Shown: piece by piece, positions 28,421 through 49,699 of the stretch
Layout: the number at the start of each line of letters is the position of its first letter
How positions within the stretch are numbered: position 1 is the first letter of the stretch
Translations under genes and position numbers: made by a program
NCBI RefSeq assembly: GCF_047495875.1
Contig: NC_092467.1
Coordinates: 14,473,566 to 14,537,565 of the forward strand
Reading direction: 5' to 3'
Length of the DNA: 64,000 nucleotides
Source of the DNA: Pithys albifrons albifrons
Taxonomy: Eukaryota > Chordata > Aves > Passeriformes > Thamnophilidae
Notes under the pieces: model-generated
The model's input: the letters and a program-made list of their open reading frames with translations, nothing else
Told to the model about the DNA's origin: nothing
The model's database searches: none

Positions 28421-28723
28421 GGCGGGGCGGGGCCGGGGGAGGGCGGGGCCGGGGCCGGGGGAGGGCGGGGCGGGGCCGGGCGGGGCGGGGCCGGGGGAGG
28501 GCGGGGCCGGGGCCGGGGGAGGGCGGGGCCGGGGCCGGGGGAGGGCGGGGCCGGGGCCGGGGGAGGGCGGGGCCGGGGCCGGGGGAGGGCGGGGCCGGGG
28601 CCGGGGGAGGGCGGGGCCGGGGCCGGGGGAGGGCGGGGCCGGGGGAGGGCGGGGCCGGGGCCGGGGGAGGGCGGGGCCGGGGCCGGGCGGGGCGGGGCCG
28701 GGGGAGGGCGGGGCCGGGGCCGG
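28421..28723. repeat. GC-box minisatellite upstream of MFSD14A
   Basis: About 300 bp of tandem units close to GGGCGGGGCCGGGGCCGG plus a short GGGA spacer, roughly 22 bp long with shorter variants. Each unit contains a GGGCGGGG box of the kind bound by Sp1/KLF proteins. The plus strand is a near-continuous series of G-runs. The repeat keeps several reading frames open by chance; none is a gene. Confidence 0.93.
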
Positions 28724-28778
28724 CAGGGATTCCGCGGCCGTGGGGTGGCCCCGCAGGCCCCGCACGGCCCCCGCACAG

Positions 28779-28841
28779 CCCCACAGACCCCCGCACGGTC
28801 CCCACAGACCCCCGCACGGTCCCCACAGACCCCCGCACGGC
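28779..28841. repeat. Three-copy 21-bp tandem repeat
   Basis: Three adjacent, nearly identical 21-bp units (CCCCACAGACCCCCGCACGG plus T or C) at 28779-28799, 28800-28820 and 28821-28841. They lie just beyond the GC-box minisatellite, in the distal part of the MFSD14A CpG island. Confidence 0.9.
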
Positions 28842-28990
28842 CCCAGCACGGTCCCCGCCGCTCCGCACCCCGCGCCAGCACCGCCGCGGTCCCGCGGGAA
28901 CCGCAGTTTCTCGCAGGCCCCCACGAGCATCGCCCCTCGCACCGAACCCAAACAACCGCCTCGCTCCGCCATACTGAAGCTGCCGAGGGG

Positions 28991-31900
28991 CCCGGGAAAA
29001 GGAGCAACGGGAGGCACTTAAACTCCTGAAGAAAAGAAACAAAATTGTCCATTACATCTAAACACCTGAGTGTTTGACCCTGTACCGAGTAACTGCATAC
29101 TACCACCTGCCAGCTGTAGGGGACATTGCCATCCTTTGGGAAGCACAGGCACACGATGGTTTCAGTTAAGACTCCTCTGGAGTGCTTTCGGGCCAAACCT
29201 GAAGAACAGTGACTCCTGCACCCCAGTACACTGTACCAGCTATGCTGCTTTGTTTAGTTGATGAATAAATAATTTCTTTTACCTAATGGCCAAAAAAAGT
29301 CAGTTTAAATCATACTGTATGTGAACAATAAGATCAGAGAAAAATGGACAAAAGGAACTGATAGAAATAAAGTGCCCTGAAAACAGCTGGTGAAATGACC
29401 CAGTTTTATTATATGTATCTCTGGACAGGACAAACATGTTATCCATCATCTACAGTAATGTGCTTATGAACTCTGTCCAGGTTGTTGATATATTGTAAAT
29501 TACAGCTATTCATAGTTCCTTCCAGAAAGGATTACAGTGCTTTACAATCACACCCCATACTGTAACTTGATACTGATACTGATACCCAGGCCCTCCCTAC
29601 CACCTCCAATCCAGGACAAGGAGATCTGATGTTTCAGACCAGAAGAGCACAGAGAGAGTCACAAGAACACTGCCTGAATGTGATTCACAAGAAGTCATGA
29701 CACAAGTGGTCAAAAAGCAGCATGTCAAAATTAAATTCCTGGCAAAATCAGTAAGCTGTATGCTAAAAAACCCCATTAATGAACATCTTGGAATAGCCTT
29801 CTGGCATTTATAGAAAATCATGCTAAAATTATGTTCTGAAATAATAAATGTTAATTAAAATGTTGTTTTATTTCTGCTAAAATATGCATAAGGCAAGCCT
29901 CTCCTTTTACAATGCTCTCAAACATTTTTTTTTTATCATATTCCTAATAAAGCCAGTGTTTGATTTTAACCATTTATTACTACAGTGGCATTATCTACAC
30001 ATACAGAAGAAAAAGATACAGTATTTTACCCCAATATGGATTAAAAAAAAAAGACTCTGTTAGGTCATGTAAGATGCATTCCATGATTCAGCAGTGTTAC
30101 AACAAAAAAATAACTCATTTCCAAATGGCCTGGAAACACCATATATTAGAACTGCATTCAGTGTAATCACACACAAATATCAACATCAACATATAAAAAC
30201 CTAAGACTACCTTAAAAACTTTGCTACAGTGTTTGAATATATGATCTATATTTGGGCTTATATATTGACAATAAAGACAAAGTTTAAAAAAATCTAAAAA
30301 GGTGATACTCATGGTAGCAAATACAAATGTATGCTTAGCATAGAAACAATTCTTACTGAGCTATAAATTGCTAATGAAATGAATATGGCTAATTACAGTC
30401 AGAACGATCATGGAAGGTTAAAGGTAAGAGTTAATTTGTCATGTCTTGTCTTGGATGCAAACACACAGCAGACATTCAAGAAGAAGCACTGAATGGCACC
30501 TCAGGACAGATTCTTTTTTTTGTAGTTATAAATTAAGCTACTGAGACACAATTAGAAAAAGTTAAGAATCCAACTGAACAGAAATTTGGATGGCAACCTG
30601 AAGCAGAAGATACAATCTAATTAATTCCATGTATTTGTTGCATTTCCCCCTGCATTTTTTTTCAGTAAAAATGTCTTAATTCTACATATCTAAAAACATA
30701 TAGGCTTACCTGGAAAGAACAAAACTTCCTAGTCACTTCCTCTGGAAAATAATCAGCATTAAAAATGGAAGGAACAATTAAAACAAAGGCAAAGAAACAG
30801 TACTTGGACTTTGCCACAGTAATACACCACCTTAGGTAATACCAAATATATGGTATAATACCATGTTACAGATGAACATTACCTTCTAATACACAAAAAA
30901 ATCCTTACTGTCTTTTAATATCTCATTATTACAAAACATGTATCTCAGACAAGAAAATAATGAATAATCCTCCTTGACACAATATCCAGCAAGAACCATT
31001 GTCATCAGGAGGAAAACGAGCAACAGCTTCAAATCTGGAAAATGACGACTCCTTAAATACAACACAACATGCACAGCTGATCAGGAAATATATTAATATA
31101 TGAAAGTTACTGATAACAAAACCCAGAAGAAACGCAAAGTTTCATTTATCAATTAAAAAACAATTCAACAGAATCTATGACAGTATCCTGAATTACAGAC
31201 ATAAATTAGGAACACAAAATAATTACGTACTACTAAAAGTCTGTGACAGGACTGCAGAACAAATGAAATGCAAGTACAGGCTACCAAAATGAGATTATTT
31301 TTTTGAGGAAAAATAAGACAATAGTTACTAAAAAGTTGCAGTAAAAAAAAGGTGTTATCTTGTAGAAGCTGAATCTAGAACGTTAAATTACCCTTTATTA
31401 AAGCGAACAAAAAAGGAGGGTTTATTATAGTTTGTCTAAAACAAAGAAATTGATTAGAACAATTATCTGCATTCTTTGAGAAAAAGATTATTGGGCACTT
31501 GTGGACAGCGTAGAAATACAATGTTAAAAAAACCCTTACTTTGTTAGACTCAAGGTTTTTTGCCACTGAACTGATTTATTTTGCTTTGAAGATAGAAAGT
31601 TCTAAGTTTATTGTTATTTGATCATTCATCATGTATCCCAGAGACTTCCAGATAAAATTACCACATATCCAAGTATTCAATAAATACTCCCATTATGCAA
31701 GTCTTAAAAAAAAATCACATAATTCAAGTTATTGCAAATAAATACCTAGCTATAACTTTATAAATATTTAAATAACATTTTGCTAAGTATATGCTAGCCT
31801 TCTAAATATACAACTAAACTAACAAATCCATTATCTAAAAGTCAGAAAAGCAGTTCAGAAAGACAAGTTTATTTCTGGAAAGTTGGACTCCTACAGATTG

Positions 31901-34724
31901 CTTTTACAGCAAACTCAAAGCATACCATCCAGTACTTCCTAATGCTCTGTACTAGCTATGCCTCTTTGGTTAGTAAATGAGTTATAGACATGAAGCTGCT
32001 TTAAAAAAAATCCAAATACAAAAGTATGTTGGTGAGAAAATGTGCATATGTTCTCAGATTGCACAGGTTACAGAAATCAGTAAACCTTCCTCAAATCCTT
32101 TTAGTTCTTACTCTGTTAAAGGCTAAGGAAACACAGTAAAAATGCAAATCCATTTTTCCTTTACAGCAGCAAGTGTATGAACAGATCAATCCTTCTAGTG
32201 GAAAACTTACAAGGACTGTCAACTGCAAGCACAAAAACATCAGTGATCTACCAACAGCATTTACGTAGTAGAGCAGATACATTGTTTTCCAAAGCTGCAT
32301 GATATCCTACTCCAAAGCAAAGAGCACATATTCCTGTTCTTTCCATTAAAATGCTCCTTTCTGACAAATATTGAGAGGTGCACCTGAAATATTAAAACTG
32401 GGTTCCTCCACCAGCGTGGTGATTATTTGGCCTGTTTGGTCCCTTCCGGTACAACCAGCTTTAAACTGTTTTCAACCTGCTTCTTATGTTTTCTTGGAGA
32501 CAATCCAGAAGGAAGTTACCAATTATGTCACCTGAACACTTCCACTATTGTGATTCATGAAACTAAAAGTATTACTGTGTAGGCCAAACTCCAGTTCAGA
32601 TGTGACTTCCCACTTGGCCTTGGTTCCACACACACATCTCGCCTCCTGTGCACTGCAGAGAGGAAATGGCCACCTGGAATTTTTCAAAGATTTTTGCCAC
32701 ATTGAATGTTATAGGAACAACATTTAATATTAACACAGGATACCAATTTAGGGTACTACAAGATCGTTTTGACTGCCAAGTGGCAAACCTCCTGCAATTA
32801 CAACATGCTGGGGCAGATTCACAGTTCCCAAAGTCTAGCAAGCCCGTGGCATAACTCTGACATTTCTTTAATGTTTTGCTCTGATATGACAAACAAAAAA
32901 ACCCCTTACAACACATGTAATTGCCAACAGGAGAAAAACATTATTTTAAATTCACTAACGTAAGTGGAATTCATCCTTCCCCATTTAAAACACTTCATTA
33001 AGAAATCTAAGAGCCCTCCTCCAGACTCTTCTAGTGAATTGGATGAGGTACTTTTAGTAAACCCTTTAAAACACCTTTCCCTTTAACACATTTTCTTTAG
33101 CACAAGATGTAAGTGAGAATGAGCATGAGGTGGGGGAAAACAAGGGAAGTGAGATATTTTTACCACTTGTCATTCTACTGGTAAGGGATTCCTGATACGT
33201 TTCTGTATAACTGCATCCCGTTACAGGTGCAACGTGGGTAAGAGTCACTTCATTAATATCCATTGTGAATAGTCTCCTGAAAACCAGTGATTTTTAAGAC
33301 AGCTATTTTGTTTATTAGTACCAGACATTTTTTGGTGTTTCTGACCATATGCGAATACTTCAAACGAAGTGTTCGTAACAGTCTAATTGATGCATCGAGG
33401 TTTCTTTGTGAAGTTTTTTTTTTGTTTGCTTAAAACAGAACAACAACATGTTTTTTTATTTAGCTATTGCACAATTAATTACTTTTTAATTATGTTTCCT
33501 ATTAAAGTAATTCCACTACTAGTCTGAACAGCTCCACAGAAACCATTTTGGCCTATTGGATCAAGAACTTCTAGAACAAAATAACAATTTAAAAAACCCC
33601 ACCAAAACTCTAATTAAGCCATTACATAGAAATGTACAGAAAAAGCATTAGACAGTTCATAAGTAAACAACACTTGTTTAAAAAAACTCCTCTGTAATAA
33701 AGTACAGTACAATATGTAGATGCCATACCTTAATAGCTCCAGATGGAGCTGTTAAAGACAGTTTATTATGGGCTGTATTTTTAATTGTGGTTTAAAGAAA
33801 ATCTTCAGAGGCTATTTAAAGCATAAAAACTACATTTAAGTTTCTACCAAAAAGTTGATTTATAATCAATAAAAATAACAACAATGAACATTACATCTGA
33901 GCAAGCACCCATCATAACCCTACTTGTACTACCAGATTAGTGCAGTAACCTCCAGCTGGTGTTCCCAGAGTTATTCCATCTGTCGGAACACTACAGGCTG
34001 ATGAAGGCTGGAGTATCAACCAGGATTTCCAGCTTTCACTGCGAATTTCTCCCTTTGTGTACTTCGGTGAGAATGTTAACATTCTTATTATAGTTTTATA
34101 CAAGCAACAGAATTATAATATTATCATTTAATAACAGATTTTTGTTATTAAATCAGCTTCCTAAAAATATAAAAATATTTGATATTGTGAATGTGTCTTT
34201 CAACCATACTTCAATTTTCACAGTCTTAATAAGGAATACCTAATTAGAACCATCACTTTAGAACTATGATGTTCAGCTCATTACATGTAAATAGACAAAC
34301 AGTTAAAAACATTTACTAAGATTAAATATAATCAAATCGCAAAAACATACAATCTGACAACGATGTCATGTGCTCTTTCAAAGAGTGCATAGGACATTTT
34401 TCTGCAGCAGTCAATACAGTAAATTCTTTTGATGCAATCTCTGTCAAAGCTGTAAACATTCCTAATTGTAGTTTCTTGGAAACTTTTGGTTCAAGTTTTT
34501 ATTAGCAAATTGCACTGGGCATTCCCCTGACATTTCCCCTCCCCTCAGTTACAGATCAGCATCCCCTGTAAGCCTTCTGGCTGTTCATAACCACTCATCA
34601 GCATTTCTTCAACACAGTCAGGGCAGTAATCCTTCCCTTGCAGTGCACAATGGCACTTTCCACATGCAATTGCTAGCAAGGACCCCAGTGCAGGATCTTG
34701 AGAAGCAGGTTGATGAGAAGTCTG
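28991..34724. other. AT-rich interval: MFSD14A upstream region and SLC35A3 3' UTR / intergenic
   Basis: I find no coding exon, RNA gene or clear transposon here. The right-hand part, next to the SLC35A3 stop at 34725, must hold that gene's 3' UTR. Candidate polyadenylation signals on the minus strand (TTTATT on the plus strand) occur near 34498, near 33760 and near 29403, so the UTR length is unresolved. Confidence 0.55.
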
Positions 34725-42426
<7,702 letters not shown>

Positions 42427-45400
42427 TTCTTGACTTTTTTCTTTCTGAAAGAGAATTTAAAAAAACAACCCAAAGATAATATTACAGATATTGGGAAGCA
42501 GCACATTGCAAAAAGTTATCAAGGGAGCTCAGCCAAAGGAAAACATAAATTTGGTATTTAAAAAGCAAAAGCAGATTATCACTTTAATAATGTTTTTCCA
42601 ATACCTCAGTACAAATGGGGAGACATACCAGACTGTTAACCGACAGACAAATGAAATAAAATACTTCTTATCTGTAATAATAATAAAGTAAAAGAAGAAC
42701 TATTAGATGATAATTAGCTTTGCACTAACTGGTTTCACTCCCAAATTCCATGGATCCAGATCATAGATTTCTTTATGTAGGTGAAGGCTCAGGAGGTGAA
42801 AAAGGCCCACATTATGGTACAACCACATGCCCAGGCCCCCTGCAGGAATGAGCCATTCCCATTCTTCCAGCTCCAAGGTCTGGCAGGTTGCAGTCCCTGC
42901 CTGGCCAGATGGCGCAGTGACAGCACACACAGGGCGAGGGTTGGGCTGCGTTACAGGATAACAGAGAGGATGTCGCAGGCAGGAAAAGGGGAGCTGTGTG
43001 AAAGCAGGGCTGGAAAGGAAGAGCTGGAATAGAGGAGCAGGGGAGACGGCACCAAACCTGCCCTGCAGATTATCCTGCTAGAAAAACATCTGTTGAATAG
43101 AGATGATGATGTGACTGCACCTGCTTTCTCACACTGCACTGACTATCACAAATCTTATCTTAGTAAAGATGTTTCATCCTTGTGTCTACCATGAACTTCC
43201 ACCAAGTTTATGCAGTTTTCTTGACAAGTAGTCACCAATTAAAGCACTAACTTAGTGCAGGAGACTAATAGAGACAGTAATGGTAATTGTGCAAGCTCAA
43301 TATATTACAAGGAAATTTAAAAAAAGCTTGCTGCTACTTAGAATATCATCTAATCTCTGCTATTCCTCATATTATGAAGAATTTCCATATGCACAGAATT
43401 AATGCTTTCTATAAAAAAATAACTGCTACTGCCTTCACTGCCCACTTACTCAAAACCAGAACAGTTTTTTATAATGCCAAAGTAAAATGAAGTCAGTAAT
43501 TAGAAGTTAACAAATATGTTTTCAAGCAAAAAGAAAAACAGTAACAAGTCAAGACAATGAATGTGGTTCTCAGTTTTAGAAGCCTAGAGATGGCAAATTC
43601 ATTGGATGCACATGCCAGAGCTGTCCCTGTGCATGTCCTACACCTACAGACACACAACTTATGTATGACTCATTAACTATCTAGCTTTGCACACACTGAT
43701 GAAGGATGTGCCCATACCTCTAAATATCTGTAGCTGGAATTGAAGCTGTTTCTTGCTGTTTCTCTACCTCAAGATGCATTTCATCACTAGTTTTGCAGAC
43801 ATTTGGAGAGATCTACTTTTCAAATGTTTCTGACTTGCCTTTATCTTGTCTCTAAACATTTACAGATTTTCTCCACTCAAGTATTCAATATCAGATTATT
43901 ACCTACATGACACGGACACTTAAGAGACAGTGCAGTAACCTGCAAACAAGTCTGAATTGCCATCAGCCACAAGGATATGAATTACATTCTTGTATCCTAC
44001 ACAATAAAACTGTTTATTCAAGAATCATGTGGCTGTAAAAATAAGTGTAAAAGCCTACTGGCAAAGAAGGAAGAAAAATATGTCAGGATGCAAAAAGTGA
44101 GGAAGAAATATACAAGGGTCCTTTAAAGAATCTTAATAGAAGATACTTCTGTATGAACTATGGTCTCATTTAACTCGTTAAGAAACAAACACTAAAGATG
44201 CAACTGCACTGAACAATATAAATAAGACAGAAAGAGAAAGTATTAAGGAGAAGAAAGCTGCAGCAAACATTCAAGATTTGCTGATGCTTTCCACATAGTT
44301 CTCATGGAAGAATCCTTTACATGAGGATGTCATCTGTGGAATTAACCATTCCCAACAACAAAACAGAGATTATTTGTTAGTTGAAGAACAATTCTGAAGA
44401 ATAAATGTGCTACAGCTGAGAGATTAGGGAGGAGAAACAGAAGAACAGTTCCTAGAAAGGGATGAAGAGGGGACATAAAAGGTGAGAGATCATACTCTCT
44501 AGAGAAATAGCAACACAGAGAAGACAGAGGGAGAAAAAGGGAAAGAAAAAAAATCCACTGAGAGAAAACACAGAACTGAATTTTACTACAAGTCCTGGCT
44601 AAGATACTAGAGAAAACTGACATTTATGTGAGCCAACTTGAACAAACAATGTCTTTCACCTTTTCCATCTACCTCATTTTTTCAGTATGGAGACCTGGCA
44701 AACAGGGAACACAAAGAGCAATGTATTGTTAAGATGAACAACACTGAATGTCATGAAAGCACACTTACAGATAAATAAGTTTTTAAACTTTTTGGTTTTC
44801 AGTTTTCAAAATGCTTCTGAACAAAATACAGACAACGGGAACACACATCTCTCCTGACCTGGACCCAAATTTCTGCATTCTGTGAGCCTGTGAAGTGACA
44901 AAGGGTTTTACAAACATTCCAAATCATCAGATATAAATTCCTTAACCTTCAAAGCAGGTCACAACATTAAAAATAATGTTCACAATAATTTCTTGCTGAA
45001 ATACAACTATCTATCTATGAAGCAGCTTAAAATGTAATTTTAACAGGTAAATCACTAGTAGGCTGTTTATGAGCAAGTACCAAAGCAATCAGCATGAAAA
45101 CATACCAGCAAGCACAACAGTTTGATAAGCCCACAGGCAGAGCCATAAGGAATACATACCACAATATTATCTTGAACTACTGCCTTTTCTTCCTTAGTAA
45201 TCATGATAAAAAGGGAACTTTCCCCAGACAATGTGTCTCAAAAAGGTGCCAGTGGCAGGAAACATTTCCTTACCATAATTCACTAAAACACTTGCAGAGT
45301 TTCAAAAATTCACACAAAATGGATTCTAAGTGTCCAATGTGATAGCTGAAACAAGGATATTTGTTAAAAGTCAGTGGTCAACAAGACAGGCTTGCAGAGA

Positions 45401-48067
45401 ACACGGGTATGAAGCCTTCCACTTTACTTACAAGCTGGTTCTCAGAGCAGGAACTAGAGAGTCCTGAAACTTACGTACACCAACAATAAAACCACCCTCT
45501 GCTAGGCACACATAACATCTTATCAGCTTTCCTGCTCCCTTTTCCTTGCCTTTAAAAGACCTGCACACCAATTCACAGAACTCTGTGCTAACTGGGATCT
45601 GGAGCCAGAAAAAGAACCACAGATTGAACTTTGAACAGTTGAGCAGTCTTCAATTGCAGTTTCCCAGTAGCTTTAGATGTAGAGATTATTACGAGAGGTG
45701 CAATCACTCACCTGTAGCCATGAGCTCCTGCCACCCTCGCAGCAGTCCCTGAATACATGAACTATTGTCTTAGTAATGGCTCACACTTTGATTGTCTTCA
45801 GCCAATAATGAAATTAAAGTTCCCAATGCGTTTCTTAATAGAGTTACAGCCTAGATTTCTTACAGGGCTTTGTCTCAGTACTCTGCAGGGTGCATCTGTT
45901 TGAAAATTCAGATTTAGGTTTCCTAATTCAAATACTGAAAGTTGAGGGGTCACATTAACTCAGTGTCTTTTGAACTGTACCTTCCAGTGAGATGTGCTAA
46001 GGACCTGCAGCTCACTGCCTATAATGTTGCCTGACACATCTGTTACCTCAAGGACAAGGCTCATTACTCTTTTCTTCTATTAGTCTAGGTAAAAAACAAA
46101 GGTCAGCTGCTTCTGCACTGTTTGTTCAGTGTTCCATGCAGACACACCCCACAGCCACAGGAAGGCAGGTCTATACACGAGTCAATATCCAGTAAGCCAA
46201 GATAGGATTTACAGCCACACAAAATTCAACTTCAGAACACACAAGTGGATAAATTACATATAGATACTATGTGAAGAGCTGTCCTCCTTAAAAATAAAAA
46301 CAAAAAGGATCTTGGAAAGGTTTTATAGACTCCGAAAACAAAGCAAAACGACCTATACAGGAAGTAATACCTTCAGCTCAAAGTACCATACTATGCAAAG
46401 CCTGAAATGTATCCCATCAAAATAAGAAGGTTTTTTTTTTTAAAGTAGAAACAAGATTCTTAAGATTTTTTGTCTTTTTAAGCTTGGATGGTGTAAACTT
46501 CTGAGTTTCTCAACTGCTAAATATCTACCATTACAAAATCCTGTGTAAAATTAAGGATTAGTCTACGATTTGGCCCTATTCTTGAGTTTACAGGAGGACT
46601 CGAAATTTGACAATGACTTAGTTTGAGGTATCTAAAACACTAAAAAAGACTAGAAGGAAACTAATTTATTTCACACCATGCTGATATGAACATACTAAGA
46701 TAAAGTGAACACAGAATTGTTAAGACTGAACATCGAGTATCTGGAAGATTAGCATGTTTTAGACTAATTGAAATTTCAAGGTTGGGATGTTGTACATTTT
46801 CGTATACGATTTTATATATAAAAAGGGTGATAGTTCTTGCACAAATGATCCAAATTTCATTTATTTGATTGTGCATTTCTCCTGCACCAATCACACAGTT
46901 CTTTCAGGATCCCAAACTACCCAGTATTCTGCATTGTATTTAATCAATTCAGCCTAAATTACTGAGGAAGTTTATTCAGTCACTGCAGCTAGCTCACCTT
47001 TATCTATATTCATTAAATTTATTTTTCCTTAAATTTCTGAAACTTGAAGAGAAAATTAGAGAAAGCCTGAAAAAAACCTCAGCATCTAGAAAACCCCAAA
47101 CACCCACGAAGTAGATGACAGAAGAAAAAAAAAGGCAATTAACAATGAATTCCAGTCAGTTGCATAAGAAAAAAACTAGGTTAAATTCACCAAAAGATTT
47201 GTCATGAAAATAACCCCTACTGGCAACTATTTCTTTACTCCTTCCAACTCTGTCACAAGGAAAGCCACAGTTAAAAAAGGAAAATATATTAACTACTATT
47301 ACGCTTCCAATCTTCATAGCCACAGTATTATGTGAATTAAATTCCTTCCAGCCTTGCTGTGAAATGTTTTCACTGTTGACAGTCTTTTAGAATAAAAAGC
47401 CAAGTTACAGGAGTAGCACTTACCCCAATTTATGATTAATAAGTTTAACATTGCTTAACTCACTAGGTATTAGTACATTATTTAAAGAAGAAAGCCAAAC
47501 AGAAGCAGACAACCAGCCTCTTAAAACTGTCAAAGGCAAAGTGCAAGTTTTGTGTGCCAGGACACCAAATTCTACATATGAGATCTGCCAGAAAGAAACC
47601 ACTGACTGAGTCTGCCTTACGGAAGGAAAAGGAGAGTGGAAAGTAAAGCACACCGATTCATTCCAGTGCAGGTATGGACACACTTCCTGGACATTTGCTT
47701 TGAAGTCAGGACAACAGATTAAAGAAACAGGATTGTGTTCTCATATTTCTCCAATGAAGTACAAACTCAGCACTGATGCTACACCCAGAAAAATACCATA
47801 AGCTGTCAACAAAGGAAAAGAACAATGGGAAGGTGGAGTAAGAGCTCACTCCAGAACCTGAAGAACTTATTTTTATAAGACTTCTACACTTTTGCACATG
47901 CATTGCCCTATTCCCTGTGCTGGATAACACACAAGTAACATGTCACTCTCTGTAACACAACTACAGTCCTCAGAGTAAAGTTCTATTCCATAAATAACCT
48001 TTCTTTTGGAATCAATACAGCCTTCTTTTTACCAAAAGTAATATCTAATACTGAAAATATATAAATA

Positions 48068-48318
48068 AATGGATGGAAGGAACCTCATGAATTTTCACAA
48101 GGCCAAGTGCAAGGTCCTGAAGATGGGCTGGGGTAGTCCATGAACAGGTTGTCCAGGGAATTGTAGCAACTCCATCATTTTAAGTGTTCAAGGCCAGGTT
48201 GGATGGGGTTTAAAGCAACCTGGTCTAGTGGAAGGTGTCCCTGCCCATGGCAGGGGAGCTGGAATCAGATGACCTTTAATGTTCCTTCTAACCCAAACCA
48301 CGCTCCGATTCCATGACA
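48068..48318 (+). mobile_element. CR1 LINE 3' end
   Basis: Contains CAAGGCCAAGTGCAAGGTCC from the end of the CR1 coding region. This is followed, after a gap, by CAAGGCCAGGTTGGATGGGG and CAACCTGGTCTAGTGGAAGG, then GGTGTCCCTGCCCATGGCAG and a degenerate terminal repeat (CCGATTCCATGA). It is a clear CR1 in forward orientation, internally deleted and non-functional. Confidence 0.92.
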
Positions 48319-49122
48319 AATGTCTCAGATGGTACTGAGGGTGCAGAGCCTTTCCAAAGCTAATTAAGTGCTGCTCAACTGGGTTCTGAAGTAGATTTTA
48401 CATACATATGAATATTTTAACTGCCAAATTTGGTCTGCTATCATTCAACAATGCATTTCTCCCCTCACTCCCACATGATATGATCGATCATGCCTGTGTG
48501 ATCTTAATAAACCATGTTATAAATATTTCTAATAATATTAAACCTTTTATTTCTCACTTTAAAATGTCACTATTATGTTTTCCATTTTCCTCACACCGGA
48601 GACAGGTTTCTCCTTTGTTCCCTCTCATAAGCTATCTCAACAGCTATAATTGTCAGCTGTTCCTCCCCAAATACATGGCACTTTCCAACTAAATCACTGC
48701 AAATCCCTTTATTATTTTATAACTTACCTTGCTCTTTCTTTTGTTTTCTAGTTTGTTACCCATTCTTCTTGTTGGATACATTATAAAATGTATTAAGTGC
48801 ACAATGGAAAAAAAAAGAGCTATGCTTCTCTTAGAGCTTGTACACTTCTTCAGAAATACCATTAAAAGCAAATCCTCTAGCCAAGTTTTTTCCTTACTCT
48901 TCTAGTAGAAACCGAGTAGCAAAAATTTTTTTCACATTAAAGTCTCCTCAGGTAGTATTTCCAATTTTTCCATTTATATAAAAAAATTCTTAACTTGTGA
49001 AAACAAATCCAAACTGTAACTGCATTCAAATAATTTTCATGACAAGGATATCGACTACAACACAGTAGATGGTTGGTGGACCTTGCTCCTGCAACGTCAT
49101 CTCTCTCACCACAACCCTGTCT

Positions 49123-49699
49123 TGTTGTGGTTTTGGCTGGGGCAGAGTTCATTTTCCTCACAGTAGCTGGTGTGGGGCTGCGTTTGGGATTTGTGCTGAA
49201 AAGTGCTGGTAAAACAAGGGTGATTTCGCTATTGCTGAGCAGCACTTACACTTTTCTGCTTCCCACCCCACCACTGAGGAGGCTGGGAGTGCACCAGGAG
49301 CAGGGAGAGGATACAGCCGGGACAGCTGACCCTGACTGACCCACGGGATATCCCACACTGTACGGAGTCACTCAGCATATGAAGCTGTGGAAAGAAGAAG
49401 GAAGGAGGAGATGTTCGGAGTGATGGCATTTGTCTTCCCGAGTCACCGTTACGCATGGTGGAACCCAGCTTTCCTGGAGAGCTGTGGTTGGACACCTGCC
49501 TGCCCATGGGATGTGGTGAATGAATTATTTGGTTTGCTTTGCTTGCATGTGTGGCTTTTGCTTTACCTCCTAAATTGGCTTTGTCTCAACTCAAGAGTTT
49601 TCTTGCTTTCACCCTTTTGATTCTCTTCCCCATCCCACTGTGGGGAGTGAGCAAGTGGCTGTATGGTGCTCATTTTCCAGTTCGTGTTAGACCACAACA
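49123..49699 (+). mobile_element. Solo LTR of an avian endogenous retrovirus (ERVL-like)
   Basis: The 577-bp element starts TGTTGTGGT and ends ACCACAACA, a perfect 9-bp terminal inverted repeat of the TG...CA type. Internal blocks match an LTR family widespread in birds, for example TATTGCTGAGCAGCACTTAC and GGAGTGATGGCATTTGTCTT, and GAACCCAGC near 49465. There is no internal retroviral sequence on either side, so this is a solo LTR left by recombination. I could not find a matching target-site duplication. Family assignment is from memory. Confidence 0.82.

Larger units (their letters stand above)
27640..28990 (-). promoter_or_regulatory. CpG-island promoter of MFSD14A
   Basis: This CpG-rich block covers exon 1, the start of intron 1 and about 750 bp upstream. 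On the gene strand, upstream of the ATG at 28232, there is a CCAAT box (28386-28390, ATTGG on the plus strand). A CACGTG E-box follows at 28403-28408, then the GC-box repeat from 28421. There is no TATA box. The exact start site is unknown, but the CCAAT box about 155 bp before the ATG suggests a short 5' UTR. Confidence 0.75.

Noticed and set aside
27530..29196. Several long open frames on both strands (up to about 477 codons)
   Set aside because: They run through the MFSD14A CpG island and the GC-box minisatellite, where stop codons are rare. Only the 29 codons at 28146-28232 match a known protein and have a donor.
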